Shown: positions 34,910 through 47,607, counted from the first letter of the stretch. The stretch is 64,000 nt of DNA from Psilocybe azurescens (GCA_023853785.1 JAJIRX010000160.1:186001-250000), one strand, 5' to 3'. Program-made: numbers and translations. Notes: generated by a model not told the origin, from the sequence alone.

Positions 34910-36229
34910 TTATACAGGACGTTGTAGGGGTACTTTTCGTTTGGGAACGAATAAAGACGCCATTGGGTCCTTCTTAAAAGGCGTTGATAACTTTGATACA
35001 GGACGCGGAGGGTCGGGCAACGTTTGTAGTAAAGAACCATTCAGAGACGGTGCTTTTGGTCTTTCACATATTTGTGGCTTATTGGGAGTATCCGTTTCCA
35101 ACGGATTAGAAGGCGACGACGTCGACGTAGGAACCCTCGTCCTCGCCATCGACCTGCTTGAAGCAGTGGAGCTAGAAGTAGAAACGAGAGGCCGTCGTTG
35201 GATAACCGTGTTAACTGTGACACGGCTTGCTGTAGAGGAGGAGGGCACAGGTGACAGAGTGGCACCAGGGTTTTGAGGAAGAACTCGGTGTTTCTTGAGT
35301 GTTGGCATTGGTGGAATGATTCGTGTATTATAATAAGCTCGCTGAACTTTGGAAGCGTCGGATTTAGTCTTCTGGAACAAAGTCTTGGGTTGAGCACCCG
35401 AATTCCCTAAGTGAATTTAAGCATTGTGGGTTACTAAAAATTGAAGAAAGATCGGCCACAGGAAGTCTCACATCTTGGGCGTTTCGCATCGGGAACACGG
35501 TCGGTATATTTGACCTCCTTCTCTTTCTTACGTTCATTGGCCTCCATTCGTTGGGTGCGAAGTTTAGATGCTAATTCATCCATTCGCCTTGCTTCCGTGT
35601 CTTGAAGTTCCTAGCAATAGGTAGGGTCAATGATAAATTCCAACGGCAGCTAGCGTTGACTCACCAAAAACCTCGACTTCCATGTTTCTGGTTCCTGTGG
35701 GTCATTGTCCCGATATTTCTCTGCCGGTAAAGGATAATCTGAGAAACACCGTGCCTTCCATATTTCTGACGAATAAAATAAAATATGTGTCAGAGAAACC
35801 AAGTAATAAATAACCAGTCACGTACCTGGTGTGTCTTTCTCAAGGTGCTGTTGTTGCGATGCGTACGCATTGATCACTGTGACAATGCTTTCGTGAATTG
35901 AAGGACTCACTGGAGACAAGTGCTCAAAACGACAGAGCTGTTCCGTATTACACTTTTCTAAAATGGGCTTTACAAGGGAATAAGTTAAGTCGGCCCCTAG
36001 GCTGAAGATGGCTGTATGGTTCAGCTGGTCAGATTATGTATTCCCAGAAAGGCGGCTGCTGCAACTGTAACTCACATTCGACTCCTTGCCCAATGGCAGC
36101 TGCCAGGAAATCGATTGGCTTCAGCTTGCCGAACCCTAGTAGTCCTGATCCCAAATGTGGCTCACCTCGCTGGCATAGTGATACAAGTGTTGGGACACGA
36201 CGAAGAGGAACATCTGGTTCTGAATCCAT
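34910..36229 (-). CDS. ELA1: Elongin A (RNA polymerase II elongation/ubiquitylation factor)
   Basis: Elongin A associates with elongin C and promotes polymerase II elongation and turnover. The start is MDSEPDVPLRRVPTLVSLCQ. The elongin-A domain continues ADLTYSLVKPILEKCNTEQL, CRFEHLSP, then HLEKDTPEIWKARCFSDYPL, EPETWKSRFLELQDTEARR and a basic helix LASKLRTQRMEANERKKEKE. After VKYTDRVPDAKRPRCG the last exon (35380-34910) encodes FQKTKSDASKVQRAYYN and a Ser/Thr/Pro-rich tail ending FVPKRKVPLQRPV. The LxxxC/SP elongin-C-binding region is the part around PILEKCNTEQLCRF. Introns are short and in phase; no frame correction needed. Length about 310 residues. Confidence 0.88.
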
Positions 36230-37195
36230 CGTAGGAAGAAAGAGAAAGTAGTGTACAGGGAGGGAAGATGAATGCCAGTTGGATGGCCTTTGACACACTG
36301 GGCACGGTGTTGAATGACAGAGTTTGCCTAGCCGTGATAACCTTACTTCCCAATCAGGACATGTAATCAGCAGTCCGTGACTTGTTTTTGATTTTTAAGT
36401 ATTTCTTGCAGCAAGTCATCAAGTCCCGAAAACCCGGAAACCCTTTTCATTCGCCTCCTCTATACTTGGTCCTTAGTTCACTCCTGAAAATATGGCTCTG
36501 CGTCACATAACCGCAATCATAACAAAGCATTGGACTATACTGAATGTGAAAAGATAGCTACTCAGATGCTGAGGCTTGTTGCCCACTGCACACGACTTTC
36601 GGTATGTCCGACTGCGAGACTCAGTCGACAATTACACTGTGCAGTTTCCTTTTGCATGTTATTCCGGCTCGGGCTTCAGTTTTTCTCCTTCTTGCGATCC
36701 CGTCAATCATATCTTGTCGCGTGGGTGGTATTATAATACACTTTCAATTGCTCCCCGAAACAGTGGGCCACTCCATCCCTTCACTCGCCACTGATATGGA
36801 GGTGCCAGGCTCCTGCTCTGTCATTCTCCTTGACACTGGACTACCCTCGGTTACTGTTGGGGATAAAACATCCCTCGCTGCTTTCAGGAAATCCGAAGAT
36901 TAATGCATTACTTCGTTTCGATTCCCAGCCGTAGCAGGGACCGCAGATATCCACGTGTTGTCGACTTCGTTCCGAATCCTTCACAGGAAGACTTGTACCA
37001 GATCCATGTTCTTGTATCTCCATCCATGGATATCGCGGATGATACGATTTTTGTACTATGAGTGCCATCGATTTCCGTTCTCATCTTTTTGGGCCTGTCG
37101 CACCAACAGTTTTACCTCTCACGAACCAAAGTTCGAATTCTCTGCTGCAGAATATAAAAGGGTGCCTTCTAGAAGTGGATCTTGAAACTCATACC
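36230..37195. promoter_or_regulatory. Long divergent region, elongin A / WOPR regulator
   Basis: About 970 bases separate the two starts, the longest divergent intergenic region here apart from the cupredoxin/thioredoxin pair. The WOPR side contains a TATA element (37153-37159). No supported coding region is present; a plus-strand frame upstream of 37196 merely extends the WOPR frame. A long upstream region is typical of regulatory genes. Confidence 0.5.
37153..37159 (+). promoter_or_regulatory. TATA box of the WOPR gene
   Basis: TATAAAA lies 37 bp before the proposed ATG at 37196, implying a very short 5' leader. It supports choosing that ATG over the in-frame ATG at 37058, which lies upstream of the TATA box. 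Confidence 0.5.
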
Positions 37196-38137
37196 ATGCA
37201 ACAAGCCACACACCAGCGCCTTCACGTTAGAGATGCGCATGACGCCCATGTCGTCTTCGAGGCCGTCCGTCAAGGTTTTCTCGCGCCTGTTACTCGACGT
37301 CTCAATGAAATGGAACGAGGAATGCTCATTCGTCCAGGGGCCATCTTCGTCTGGTTTGAAAGCGACGACGATAATGGACTGAAACGCTGGACAGGTAGAT
37401 TCTATTCTTCTACATTTGGTCCATAGGTCTCATTTAACTACAGACGGCCGCGTTTGGGGTCAAAGTCGGATGAGAGAGGTAATGCAGAGACTCAGACACG
37501 GTGATCGCGTTGCTTATTATCAATGATAACAGCCATATCTCTTTTATGATGAAAAATGCCACACGACGCCGCACAAGCAGCGAATGAGGCCAACCGGTTG
37601 AGTCGCCTGTCTCATAAATAACTTGACCTCGCGAGTCTAAATATACCCACAGTGCCCCTGCCTTTCGCTTTGTCGATGGAGTCGCTCGTCCTGGTCCTTC
37701 CTCGTCTGCACTGTCACATCAAGATCGGACTACGAACCACCACCCGGGCCTGGTCAAACAGGCATATTCAGCATGGGTCATGCCAAACCCTCATACTAGG
37801 CCTCAAAATGGCATCTCACTGCGTATTTCACCTATGCTGATCTGCCGCATTTACCGACCATAGACCATGACCCTATGCTCCGGACAATGATTGTACCGAC
37901 TGGAATCTATCGGACTGGCAAGGCGCGCTCTCGAAGTGATGACGACGAATCATCGGGGGCGGGTACCGAGCACACCACCATGACCCAAACGCACATAATC
38001 TTCTCCCGCCTTTCTCTATGATACATGCTAGTGTCGGAACACCTCTTCCAGGTCCAACACCAACGCGAACACCCGGTACCAGACTTCCTGAAGATCAACG
38101 CCTAATCCAAATGTTAAATTCAAGGCATGTCAAGTGA
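37196..38137 (+). CDS. WOPR-domain (Gti1/Pac2, Wor1/Ryp1-type) transcription regulator
   Basis: WOPR proteins are fungal DNA-binding regulators of morphological switching, sporulation and pathogenic development. The first WOPR block reads HVRDAHDAHVVFEAVRQGFL, TRRLNEMERGMLIRPGAIF, VWFESDDDNGLKRW, DGRVWGQSRMREPYLFYDEK. The second reads RFVDGVARPGPSSSALSHQ, LVKQAYSAWV, KWHLTAYFTYADLPHLPTID, VPTGIYRTGKARSR, ending DQRLIQMLNSRHVK. Introns lie after KRWT, after SRMRE and before APAFRFVDG (donor near 37596). Three single-base gaps must be assumed, in an A5 run (37552-37556), an A4 run (37805-37808, before KWHLTAYF) and an A3 run (37987-37989). The motifs either side are textbook WOPR, so I favour base-calling error over pseudogene. 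About 250 residues. Confidence 0.85.
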
Positions 38138-38874
38138 TAAGTTGATATTCGGAATTTTGATTGTTTCATTTCTTGAGTGGCGTATGTATGTACTTAATAT
38201 CACGAGTTGGACTTTGAAACTTTGAAGTGATTTGCTGCGTAGGTTAAGTACATTTTTCTTGTCCGGCCAATAGATCTGCACGACATTTGACATCCCCTGT
38301 CCCACGGATTATGACCCCAAGAACAAGAATTGCGTAAAGTAGACATCTACAGAGCTGATCCATGGGCGTGCGAGATCCAGTGCCTAGTCCTTTCTTTTCT
38401 TCCAGTGTTGTTTCATCTAAGATCTTTACGACAGCGTGGAAGGAGAACCGCAATTTTCCTCCACAAATCAAGCAAGCATTTTTGCGCATTTCTGGATGTA
38501 TGTGTTTCAACGAACGCAGAGGCTACCGCGTCGTGAATTCATTGATATGGTATGACATCAGGATTAACGTCAAGGAAAGGCTAGAAAAATAAGTGAGACT
38601 GGAAGCAGGAAAACAATGTCCAATTTACAGTATGATCGTTTCTAGGACCAACTACCCACGTTCTCCGTAAAGAACGATGGATATCGGGAGATGCTCCATC
38701 CGGTTGACCCTTCCCTTATTAACGGCTGCAACCTACAGGCTATAGAGACGAACCGAAAGCTAACGGTCGTAGGTGTATTATGTTCTAAGCCAGGAAGCCA
38801 CTTATGAGGAGTCAGATAAGCGAGTTAAAAATGGTGATGGTGAGTACAGAATAAGCGCACTTCGCCGCCGCTCC
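38138..38874. other. Convergent intergenic region, WOPR / cwf18
   Basis: About 740 bases with only short, unconvincing frames on both strands. It probably contains both 3' UTRs; no repeat or RNA gene recognised. Confidence 0.45.
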
Positions 38875-39518
38875 TTAGTCCTCATCGTCCGATAGCGATT
38901 CCGAGGCATTTTGTCGTTCTTGGGCTTTCATAGCCCCTACCAAGTCGTCCGAGTCCCCCTTTTGAGCGGCCAGTCGTTGTCCTGGTTGACAATTTAATCA
39001 ACATAAAAGAATACGAACCAAACCACTAACGGATAAGAGTGTGTATCGCTTCCTGTGTTCGTCTTTCCAGCTTCGATAACTTTTTCTCCGTCTCACGCTT
39101 GAGATCCCAGTTCGGTCGTTTTGGAGCAATGTTAAACACGTCCTATTTTATCCTCGTAGGTATTCGGACGGAAATAGGGAAAGACTTCATGTGGACACAC
39201 CAGTTCTTGAGCTCTTCGTTTCTCATCATCAGCAATAATCTGTTCTGCTAGACCTTTCACTTGGTATTCGACAGTGTCTTCCATTACAATGTCTTCCTGA
39301 GTATGCTTCTTTAATGCCCGAGATTCTGGGTCAAAGTTTCGGTTCTTTATGAGAGGTTCAGCTACTCTGTACGGCAGATACACGAAACATGAGTGAGAGT
39401 CTACTATGTCAACAGGTAAAGAGACCCACCCATTATCATCTACCACTTCGCCGGCTTTTCTTTTACGTAAAGCAATAAGACGCGCTTTTCGTGCTTCAGA
39501 GGCCTGTTCGAGTGACAT
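38875..39518 (-). CDS. cwf18: Pre-mRNA splicing factor cwf18 (CCDC12 family)
   Basis: Small component of the Prp19/CDC5-associated spliceosome. Start MSLEQASEARKARLIALRKR; the next exon carries VAEPLIKNRNFDPESRALKK and VEYQVKGLAEQIIADDEKRR. Then come DVFNIAPKRPNWDLKRETEK and KLERRTQEAIHTLIR, and the final exon reads RQRLAAQKGDSDDLVGAMKA, ending in the acidic tail SESLSDDED. These blocks match the family from end to end. Four exons, no frame corrections, about 155 residues. The start is 238 bases from GUF1, divergently oriented. Confidence 0.93.
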
Positions 39519-39755
39519 TGAATGCAAGATGGTAAGAGGAAAGGTGTATTTATGTCAGGATTATATGAAGTTGATTCCAAGGATTGGATTCTCTTGGCAG
39601 TCTTGGCTTGACAATTGGCTGACCAAGCAATGATCGAAACTTTTACTTTGCCATCACCATTCACGGTATTCAAACTTGTTCAACGCCGGAAAGTCGCGCT
39701 CGACGCGCCAGGATATCCGTTAACATCTGGCATTCACCTCTCACTTCAGCTGTAT
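39519..39755. promoter_or_regulatory. 237-bp divergent promoter, cwf18 / GUF1
   Basis: Only 237 bp separate a nuclear splicing-factor start and a mitochondrial translation-factor start. The plus-strand frame upstream of 39756 is open but reads into the promoter and lacks a presequence-like start, so I kept the ATG at 39756. Confidence 0.45.
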
Positions 39756-42719
39756 ATGCAGCTCATCTGGCAGAATGCATGCATACGTGCCCTAGAGAGG
39801 ACTTTGGCCAGGCGTAGCTTGTTTCCTTCTCATCGGCATTTTAGCGCGACAATACCATGGAACGCCTCAAAAGCTGCAGTTCCCTCCATGGAAGACTTTT
39901 CATGCGATGTGATACGGTGAGCGATCTAACCTGGGAAAACAATGATTGACTTAACATGTCAAACAGGAATTTCTCAATAATTGCCCATATTGGTATGGAG
40001 ACTTGGGCCCTTAGACAGGAAGGGTACTTACTCGTTGTCGCCTAGATCACGGCAAGTCGACTCTGGCAGATCGGTAGCTCCCTTATTTTTCCTTCTACAT
40101 AATCCCTCTTCTAATTTCTAATAGATTGCTTGAGGTGATTTATCGAAACTGGAAAGGAAGAAAGCGATAGCTAAACGAGCGACAGTTGACAGGTACTATC
40201 AACAAAAAGGTATCGGGAGGGAAGAACGAGCAAGTCCTCGACAAACTAAAGGTCGAAAGAGAACGCGGAATTACAGGTTAAGTCTGTACTTGTATCAACG
40301 GACTGATGTCCTTATTTTGTGTTTCATTCAGTGAAGGCTCAAACCGCAAGGTGTGCTATTATCCGTGTTTTCAAAGCTTTGGACCAATATCTATCAAGCA
40401 TGATTCACAAATTCAACGGCAAAGATCATCTTTTGAATTTAATCGACACTCCTGTGAGATATGTCTTTCTGCGGCATATACACTCCCTTACATCTGTTGT
40501 AGGGCCATGTCGATTTTGCCTGGGAAGTGTCGCGGTCTCTTGCTGCATGCCAAGGGGCAGTCCTCCTTGTATGCACATCCAAATATACTAAATTTTAACG
40601 TTTATATTAACAATTCTCAGATTGATGCCAGTCAAGGGGTTCAAGCCCAATCTATATCCGTATTCCACAACGCCAAAGAACGGGGACTCACAATCATACC
40701 CGTCTTGAATAAAGTAGAATCCTCTGGAAGTTGTGACTTTAATTTCTTCTAATCACATATTTCCATTGGACAGATAGACTTACCAGCTTCACAGCCAGAA
40801 CGAATTGCTACTCAGATGCAGTCTACATTTGGCATTGACCCCTCAGAAATATTGCATATATCTGCAAAAACAGGCGAGGGTGTGGATGCGGTACTCGAGG
40901 CAATAATAAATAGGATACCTCCGCCAATAGCGAGGGCAGATGCTCCGTTGAAGGCCTTCTTATTCGATTCTATGTGGGTAAACTTCTTTCTGTTGTCGGA
41001 ATCTTTGACCTAAACTTCTCCAAGGTATGACAAATACCGTGGCGTTATCTCGTTGATCAGTGTGCAAGGAGGTGTCCTGCGTAAAGGTAATGAAGCAACA
41101 TGCTTCGATCATCTATGGTTGACTTATATCTCGTGTAGGTGACAAAATCGCTTCCAGTTATACGAGGAAAAATATGAGATCACAGAACTGGGTATCATGT
41201 ACCCTGAGGAGGTGCCAACTAAGAGTTTGAACCCCGGCCAAGTCGGTTATATCGCCTGTAATATGAAGCAATCTTCTGAAGGTATGACTATAACACGTCA
41301 AACAATGCACAACCTTTTGACACTTTGAAGCCCACATTGGAGATACCATTCACCGGGTAGGTGAAATAGTTGAGCCAATGGCTGGCTTCCAACCGACGAA
41401 GGCCATGGTGAGTGTTCTACCCACAGAAGTGACGCCATAATACGAGATATTGACCCGGCTTGAAGGTTTTCGCTGGTGTATACCCCATTGATAATAGTGA
41501 TTTTCCCAAACTCGAAGAATCCATCAATAGGGTAGGACATTACGCTGACATCCGTCCTAAATATACCTTCCTGATCGACGCTTTTGAAGCTCACGCTCAC
41601 TGATAGAAGTGTCACTGTCCAGAGAGAATCCTCCTCGGCATTAGGACAGGGCTGTCGATTGGGATTCCTTGGCACATTACACATGGATGTTTTTCGGCAA
41701 CGACTAGAAGACGAATACGATGCAAATGTTATCATCACAGCCCCAACTGTACCCTACAAGTGTATGCATTCTTTAACCAGTAGTCATATACGTGTTGACC
41801 TTTCACTTTAGTAATCTACAAGGATAAAGAAGCTCTTATCAGCAATCCGACGGACTTCCCTGATGTTGGTGACATGGGCATACGTGTCAAGGAGGTTCAG
41901 GAACCTGTGGTGAAAGCATCAATCATTGTACCCGAAGGTATGTTCTTTGTCCGCGGTTTAACGTTCTGGATTTAATTCTCATCTACTTAGAATATTTCGG
42001 TGACATGATGGAACTTTGTTATTCCCATCGTGGGGAAGAATTAGAGCATCGGTATCTCGACTCCGGAACAACATCTGCAAGGATTATGCTAACTTGTATA
42101 GTGCCATTGAGTGAGATCGTTACCGACTTTTTCGACCAATTGAAAAGTCGAAGTTCTGGATTCGCCAGTTTCGAGTGAGTATCCCATTTCTAGATTGTAC
42201 CGGCATGAGAATGCTGATTCATCGCCGGCATTAGCTACGAAGATGCTGGCTATCGAAGTAGCGATCTTGCCAAGGTATAATTAAATTATCACGCATTTGG
42301 GACAAATGGCTGACTAATAACAGATGGTATTTCTGCTCAATGGCAAACCAGTGGATGCCCTTGCCTTAATCGTTCATCGATCCGCGCAAGATGCTGTTGG
42401 CCGGCAATGGGTCAAGAAGCTTCGTATGTCTTTCAATGTTTACACTTACATGTGCCTGACTGACCCTTGTCCAGACAAAGTCATTCCTAAACAGTTATTC
42501 GAGGTGCCAATCCAAGCTGCTGTCGGTAGAAAGATCATTGCCCGAGAAACTTTGAAAGCCATGCGGGCCGATGTCACTGCTGGACTTTATGGTGGGCATT
42601 ACGAACGCAAAATGAAACACCTGGAAAATCAAAAGGAAGGAAAACGAAAAATGAAAAAGATGGGTTCGGTTGATCTCCCTCAAGAAGCATTCTTCGAAAT
42701 TCTCAGCAACAAAAAATAA
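39756..42719 (+). CDS. GUF1: Mitochondrial translation GTPase GUF1 (LepA/EF4 family)
   Basis: Back-translocating ribosomal GTPase that supports mitochondrial protein synthesis under stress. The start [20 protein letters not shown] is a basic mitochondrial presequence. GTPase motifs are complete across many small exons: G1 AHIDHGKST, switch I RERGITVKAQTAS, G3 DTPGHVDF, G4 NKID and G5 SAKTGEGVD. LepA-specific regions follow: [73 protein letters not shown], and the C-terminal [39 protein letters not shown]. One base is missing in an A5 run (41168-41172) within [12 protein letters not shown]. About a dozen introns; roughly 650 residues, normal for the family. Confidence 0.95.
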
Positions 42720-43024
42720 TGATTGTCTACCGCATGTTGGAGGGGCTGAATTCAGGTCGGAATATATTAGGAAGCTATATAAATCCCAAAGAATATGAAT
42801 CCGGGGGCTGCTTCTGCCTACCATGTCCTATTTTACCATGTTTTTGTTTTCAAAGTTCGTTATCTTCGTCATCGTATGTTTCTTTCAATAGTCTACACGA
42901 ACAACAAGATCAGTTTCAAAGAGGGGCCAAATGCGAAGACAAATACCTATATATTGATGAGGGGGGATGGTCTCCGCTAACTCAGATTATTAGCAAGAAA
43001 AACAAAATGTAGTGATAAGAAAGC
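42720..43024. other. Convergent 3' flanks of GUF1 and eIF2B-beta
   Basis: About 305 bases between two convergent stop codons; no gene. Both genes must terminate here. Confidence 0.5.
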
Positions 43025-44295
43025 CTACTCATTGGTGATATACGCATCGATCAATTCTGGTTGCACGTAGTCGTAATACGGATTCACAACATCGACTTTA
43101 TCGACCAAATCCCCGTTCTCGAAGCCAAGGACATCACTAGGATTTCCGAAATCTAAGGCACCATATTCATGATATAGGTTCCATAATGGTGTCAACTTAA
43201 ATTGACCTGCACACACGACAACTGGGGTACTGTGCGCTCGAGCTGCTGTAGCTGCCATTAATGAGCCGCTGACGGCGAACATTCCGCCGTTTGCAAGAAT
43301 GACATGAGCTCCCAGGATAACTTTGTTTACGCGCGACATGAGGGCGAAGATGGAGGAATCGGGAACAAGGAATGTGGATATTCCTGAAGAGGATAAGGAT
43401 TTGGCCATCTCACGTCCGTTATATCTATGGTGAGATGTATTATTGCTCTAGAGAGCGACAGGTGACAAAATTTTACGTACGATGGGGCAGTTTCTGCAAC
43501 AATCACAGAGTAATTACGCACATGCGCTGCTGCCTTCAAGAATTGCTCAACTGTTTTCGACATTCCAAGTGTCAGAATAATTTCACTTGCATAATCATGA
43601 GAATAGCCCAGATTACTGATTTTAAATAAACGAAGCTCACTCAGAATGTATATGATCCTTTGCGTTTTTTGACACATTGTCATATACTGTTTCTAATTCG
43701 TCAAGAACATCCTGTATGGCCTCCATAAGTACTGGCTTCAACCCTCTGGCGAACGAATCCGGATCATCTGGATCATTCTCTCTGAGTGTTCCTTTGGCCT
43801 CCGATTTTTGTACGGCCACTTGTTTTCTCGGCTGCCCTTGCAACACAAACTTGGATATTGAGAATGATGCGGGTTTGGGTACTTCGACGCCCCGCGTAGC
43901 TGCGTGAAACTCCTCTCGTATGTGGTGTAAGACCTTTCGTACAGTATTCCCGACAGAATGCTCTTAAGAAATACCTCAGCGTTTGCCTCACAGATCTCAG
44001 AAGGCAGTACAAAGGCTTACCTTTGGGCTGAGCATCCACCAATCTACGGCCTACATCTCGGATAATCGCCACCAATTGTTCTAAATTCGAAAATCGGGCC
44101 TTTGCAATAACTTGACGCAATACAAGCAAAGTCTCGAGCGCGGTAGCTCTTGAGCCAACGATCTGCCTAATAATTGAGGCTATTAAGGACAAAGATAGCT
44201 GCTCCAAGCGCAAGGACTACTGACCGCCGTCTCAGTTTTGACGCAAGGACTTCTACAGATCGATTGGCCGCAGCACTGCGGGGTTCTGAAACCAT
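43025..44295 (-). CDS. GCD7: Translation initiation factor eIF2B subunit beta
   Basis: Regulatory subunit of the guanine-nucleotide exchange factor eIF2B, which reloads eIF2 with GTP and responds to eIF2-alpha phosphorylation. The first exons give SVEVLASKLRRR, RQIVGSRATALETLLVLRQV and LEQLVAIIRDVGRRLVDAQP. Then EHSVGNTVRKVLHHIREEF, MEAIQDVLDELETVYDNVSK and the Rossmann-like core: ILTLGMSKTVEQFLKAAA, YSVIVAETAPSYNGREMA, TFLVPDSSIFALMSRVNKVI, LGAHVILANGGMFAVSG and AHSTPVVVCAGQFKLTP. The end is QPELIDAYITNE. These are diagnostic of the beta (Gcd7) subunit. Introns are short; no frame corrections needed. About 370 residues. Confidence 0.93.
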
Positions 44296-44728
44296 GTTTT
44301 ATTGCCTCGAAACAAAGGTAAAGGAGCGATTGACAATAGTGGTAGATGCAGCGACGATTGTTTGTGGCGTGCAAGTCCGAGTCATAAATTCTTGTTGTCT
44401 CGATCATGTCGATCTTAATCCGATTTGGGAAATCGTCATCCATGCCTGATCTTGGCACAGTCAAGCGCCTATGCTTATAATTTGCCTACAATACAACTAC
44501 AGTATCTCTTTAAGGTCCCAATGAAGATACCAGACTCTGAAAGCACCCAGAAGATATTGGTATAAATACAACCTTGCGGGTTCTATGGTCTGAAACACCC
44601 CTGCTCTTGAAAAAGAACCACACAAAGCAAATGTTCAAGTTCATGAAAACCGTATTTTGATGCTGTACATCTACCTCCTCTACATATATTTGTCCGTATA
44701 CATCTGCAAACTCGTACATTTCATGTTT
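44296..44728. promoter_or_regulatory. Intergenic: eIF2B-beta promoter and TRP5 3' flank
   Basis: About 430 bases between two minus-strand genes. It contains the tryptophan synthase 3' end and the eIF2B-beta promoter; no ORF of note. Confidence 0.45.
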
Positions 44729-47344
44729 CTAGGCGACTGCATGAGGGGATACGTGCCAGTCTAGAATATCTGCCCATTTGGGAAGAAGTTGAGAGATCTG
44801 CTCGACATCTTTATCACCTCGTCCAGACAAACACTATCGAGATTTATGATTAAATCAGCCTGCAATACCGCAAAACTAAAGTGACATACCACAACGAGAT
44901 CCTGGTCTTGTTGCATTGAACGAGCAATTTTGACGGATTCCCAGATTGCATGCGAGGATTCCAGGGCTGACATTGGGTGAGGCTACAACCCTTATCAATA
45001 AAACGACCCTACTTACCTGGAATGATTCCCTCCCGTTGGGTCAGCATTCGGAATCCACGAAGTGCCTCTTCGTCTGTAGCAACTACATATTCAGCTCTAT
45101 TAGAGTCCTTCAACCAGGCATGCTCGGGCCCAACACCGGGGTAATCCAGACCAGCACTGATTGAGTGTGTTTCGATGATTTGACCAGCTTTATCCTGTAG
45201 AATATATGTCCTGACACCGTGTAGTACTCCCGGTTGCCCCATCGAGAGTGTGGCGCTATGCCGGTCCCCATCAATACCTGCACCACAGTCTGAGTATGTT
45301 TGAGCAATATTTCATCAATGACGGATTAACCTTCTCCTCCTGCCTCCACTCCTACGAGACGCACACTCTTATCGCCAATGAAGTCGTAAAAAGTTCCGAT
45401 GGCATTGCTTCCACCGCCAACGCAAGCGACGACAACATCGGGAAGTTTGCCACGTGCAGCCAACATTTGCGCCTTAATCTCTTGACCGATGACTTTCTGG
45501 AAATCACGGACAATAGTGGGGAAAGGATGAGGACCGATAGCAGAGCCAACCAAATAATGCGTTGTCGAAAGATTTGTTACCCAGTCACGGAATGCCTCGT
45601 TTACGGCGTCCTTTAAGGTGCATGACCCTGAGTTGACTGGAACGACCTTAGCTCCCAACATCTCGATTCTGAACACATTCAGAGCCTGTCGTCGCACATC
45701 TTCCGCACCCATATAAATGACACATTCCATGCCAAATTTGGCGCAAACAGTGGCTGTGGCAACACCGTGTTGGCCGGCACCTGTTTCTGCTATAATTCTT
45801 GTCTTTCCAATCCTTCGGGCGAGCAAGATCTGGCAAGGAAATGTAAATATTCATAATTACTTTCAGAAGATAATGCATACTTGACCCAAAGCATTGTTGA
45901 TTTTGTGGGAACCTGTATGATTCCTGGACAACACATTAGCATGCAGAACACCAAGTTGAGCTGAGAACATACAAATCTTCACGTTTCAACCAAATCTTTG
46001 CTCCCCCAGCATCCTTGGTCAAATTTTCCGCAAGATATATTTGGGAAGGACGATTTGCATATCCGGCGTGAGATTCAAGTTCTTTCTTAAACTCAGGATC
46101 GGCCATGGCAGATTTGTGCGCCTCTTCCAGTTCAACCAGGCAGTCAACAAGAGCTTCGGGAACGTATTGTCCACCAAACTGGCCGAAACGCGCAGGGAGA
46201 GCAGCTAGTCCGGAAGCGACTGCAGCGGGTGGCGTCGAATTGGAGCTAGCGAGACGGGCGATGGGTGGGGATCTGACGCGATTTGGTTGTCCCTTCTGAC
46301 TGATTTCACGGCAGTAAGCTTCAACGTGTTTTGATGCTTCTCCTAGTGGTGCGTCTTTCATAACGTTAACGAGTTTGGTGCCGACAACTACCCCGTCAGC
46401 TCCAGCATCGGCGACATAGTTGAAGTGGGCACGGGTTGCGACTCCAAAGCCGACAGCGAGAGGAACTTGGGCAAATTCGCGTACTCGGTCGATAATGTCA
46501 GGGAGTGCTTCGTTTATTGCAACCTTGTCTGACGATCCGGTGGTTCCCATCTGAACTTACGATTAGCATCCTTGGGAAGCGAATTACAATGTGACAGGTG
46601 GCTCACTTTAGACACAACGTAGATAAACGTATCCGCAATCGTTGAAAGGAATTTGATACGTGACAAGGTGGTTGAGGGAGCGATCAAAGGAACATAAGAA
46701 AGACTTTGTTATTTTGTTAGATCACTGAACGTCTGAAGTAGCAGTCGAACATACCTGGCTTTTATACACTTCTCACGAAAAGCGACAGCCTCCTCGGGAG
46801 GGAGATCAACCATAATGAAACCATTGGCTCCAGCTTCTGCAGCATCCTGAATAGATCTATCTTCTCCGTAGGCCAATATGGGATTATAATATCCTGCAGA
46901 ACGTGTCAGAAGAAGTAGATGGCATGAAGGGCATCACAATACCCATTAACAGAACTGGAGCCTTGAGTCCTTGTTTGCGCGCTTCGCGAAGTTGGCCGAG
47001 AACGGTGGTATAATCAACCTGATTTGCAACCGCGATCTACAATTGACTGGTAAGAACCGCGAGCTCGCGTGGTTTAGTTCAATAAACATACAGTATTCGT
47101 TTCCTGAATAACAGCACCATCTGCAATTGGATCGGAGAATGGCATTCCAAGCTCAATGATATCTGCACCACCAGCCTCCATCGCTAACATTATAGGGACG
47201 GTATCTTCTGTGCGAGGGTATCCGGCAGTGACGAAGGTCACCAGTGCAGGGGTACCCTGGAGAAGTGTCAGAACAGATAAAAAAAAATGTGGATATAGCG
47301 CACCTCTGCCTTCTTATTTGCGAACACTTTTTGATAGCCTCCAT
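44729..47344 (-). CDS. TRP5: Bifunctional tryptophan synthase (alpha-beta fusion)
   Basis: Catalyses the last two steps of tryptophan synthesis with indole channelling. The alpha half starts [20 protein letters not shown] and shows the catalytic regions [15 protein letters not shown] and [28 protein letters not shown] and [15 protein letters not shown] short linker leads to the beta half: [19 protein letters not shown], the PLP-lysine motif [33 protein letters not shown], the phosphate loop [15 protein letters not shown] and [14 protein letters not shown]. The end is [10 protein letters not shown]. The alpha-beta order is that of fungal enzymes. Many short introns, all in phase; no frame errors. 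About 710 residues. The start lies 263 bp from the divergent asparaginase. Confidence 0.97.
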
Positions 47345-47607
47345 GATTGTAGGGGATGTGTGGAGGGAAGGAAATGTGGGTAATAACTCGAAGACAGCAA
47401 TTTAAGCAAATTCTAATTTATTAATGATCTAACCGGGCACGTGATGTGGGACATAATCGGATCGGCTATTTTCAGTTTGGCGTTCTTCGGACATTAACAC
47501 AGATTGACAGGAGCCATCGAGAACGCCACCGCCGTGCCAATTGTACCGAACGCATTACTTCTATCTACCACGTAAACTCCTTACCAATCTCGCTTAATTG
47601 AAAACAT
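47345..47607. promoter_or_regulatory. 263-bp divergent promoter, TRP5 / asparaginase
   Basis: Shared upstream region between an amino-acid biosynthetic and an amino-acid catabolic gene. Fungal TRP genes are usually under general amino-acid control. I looked for TGACTC/GAGTCA-type Gcn4 sites and see no clear copy here. Confidence 0.45.
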
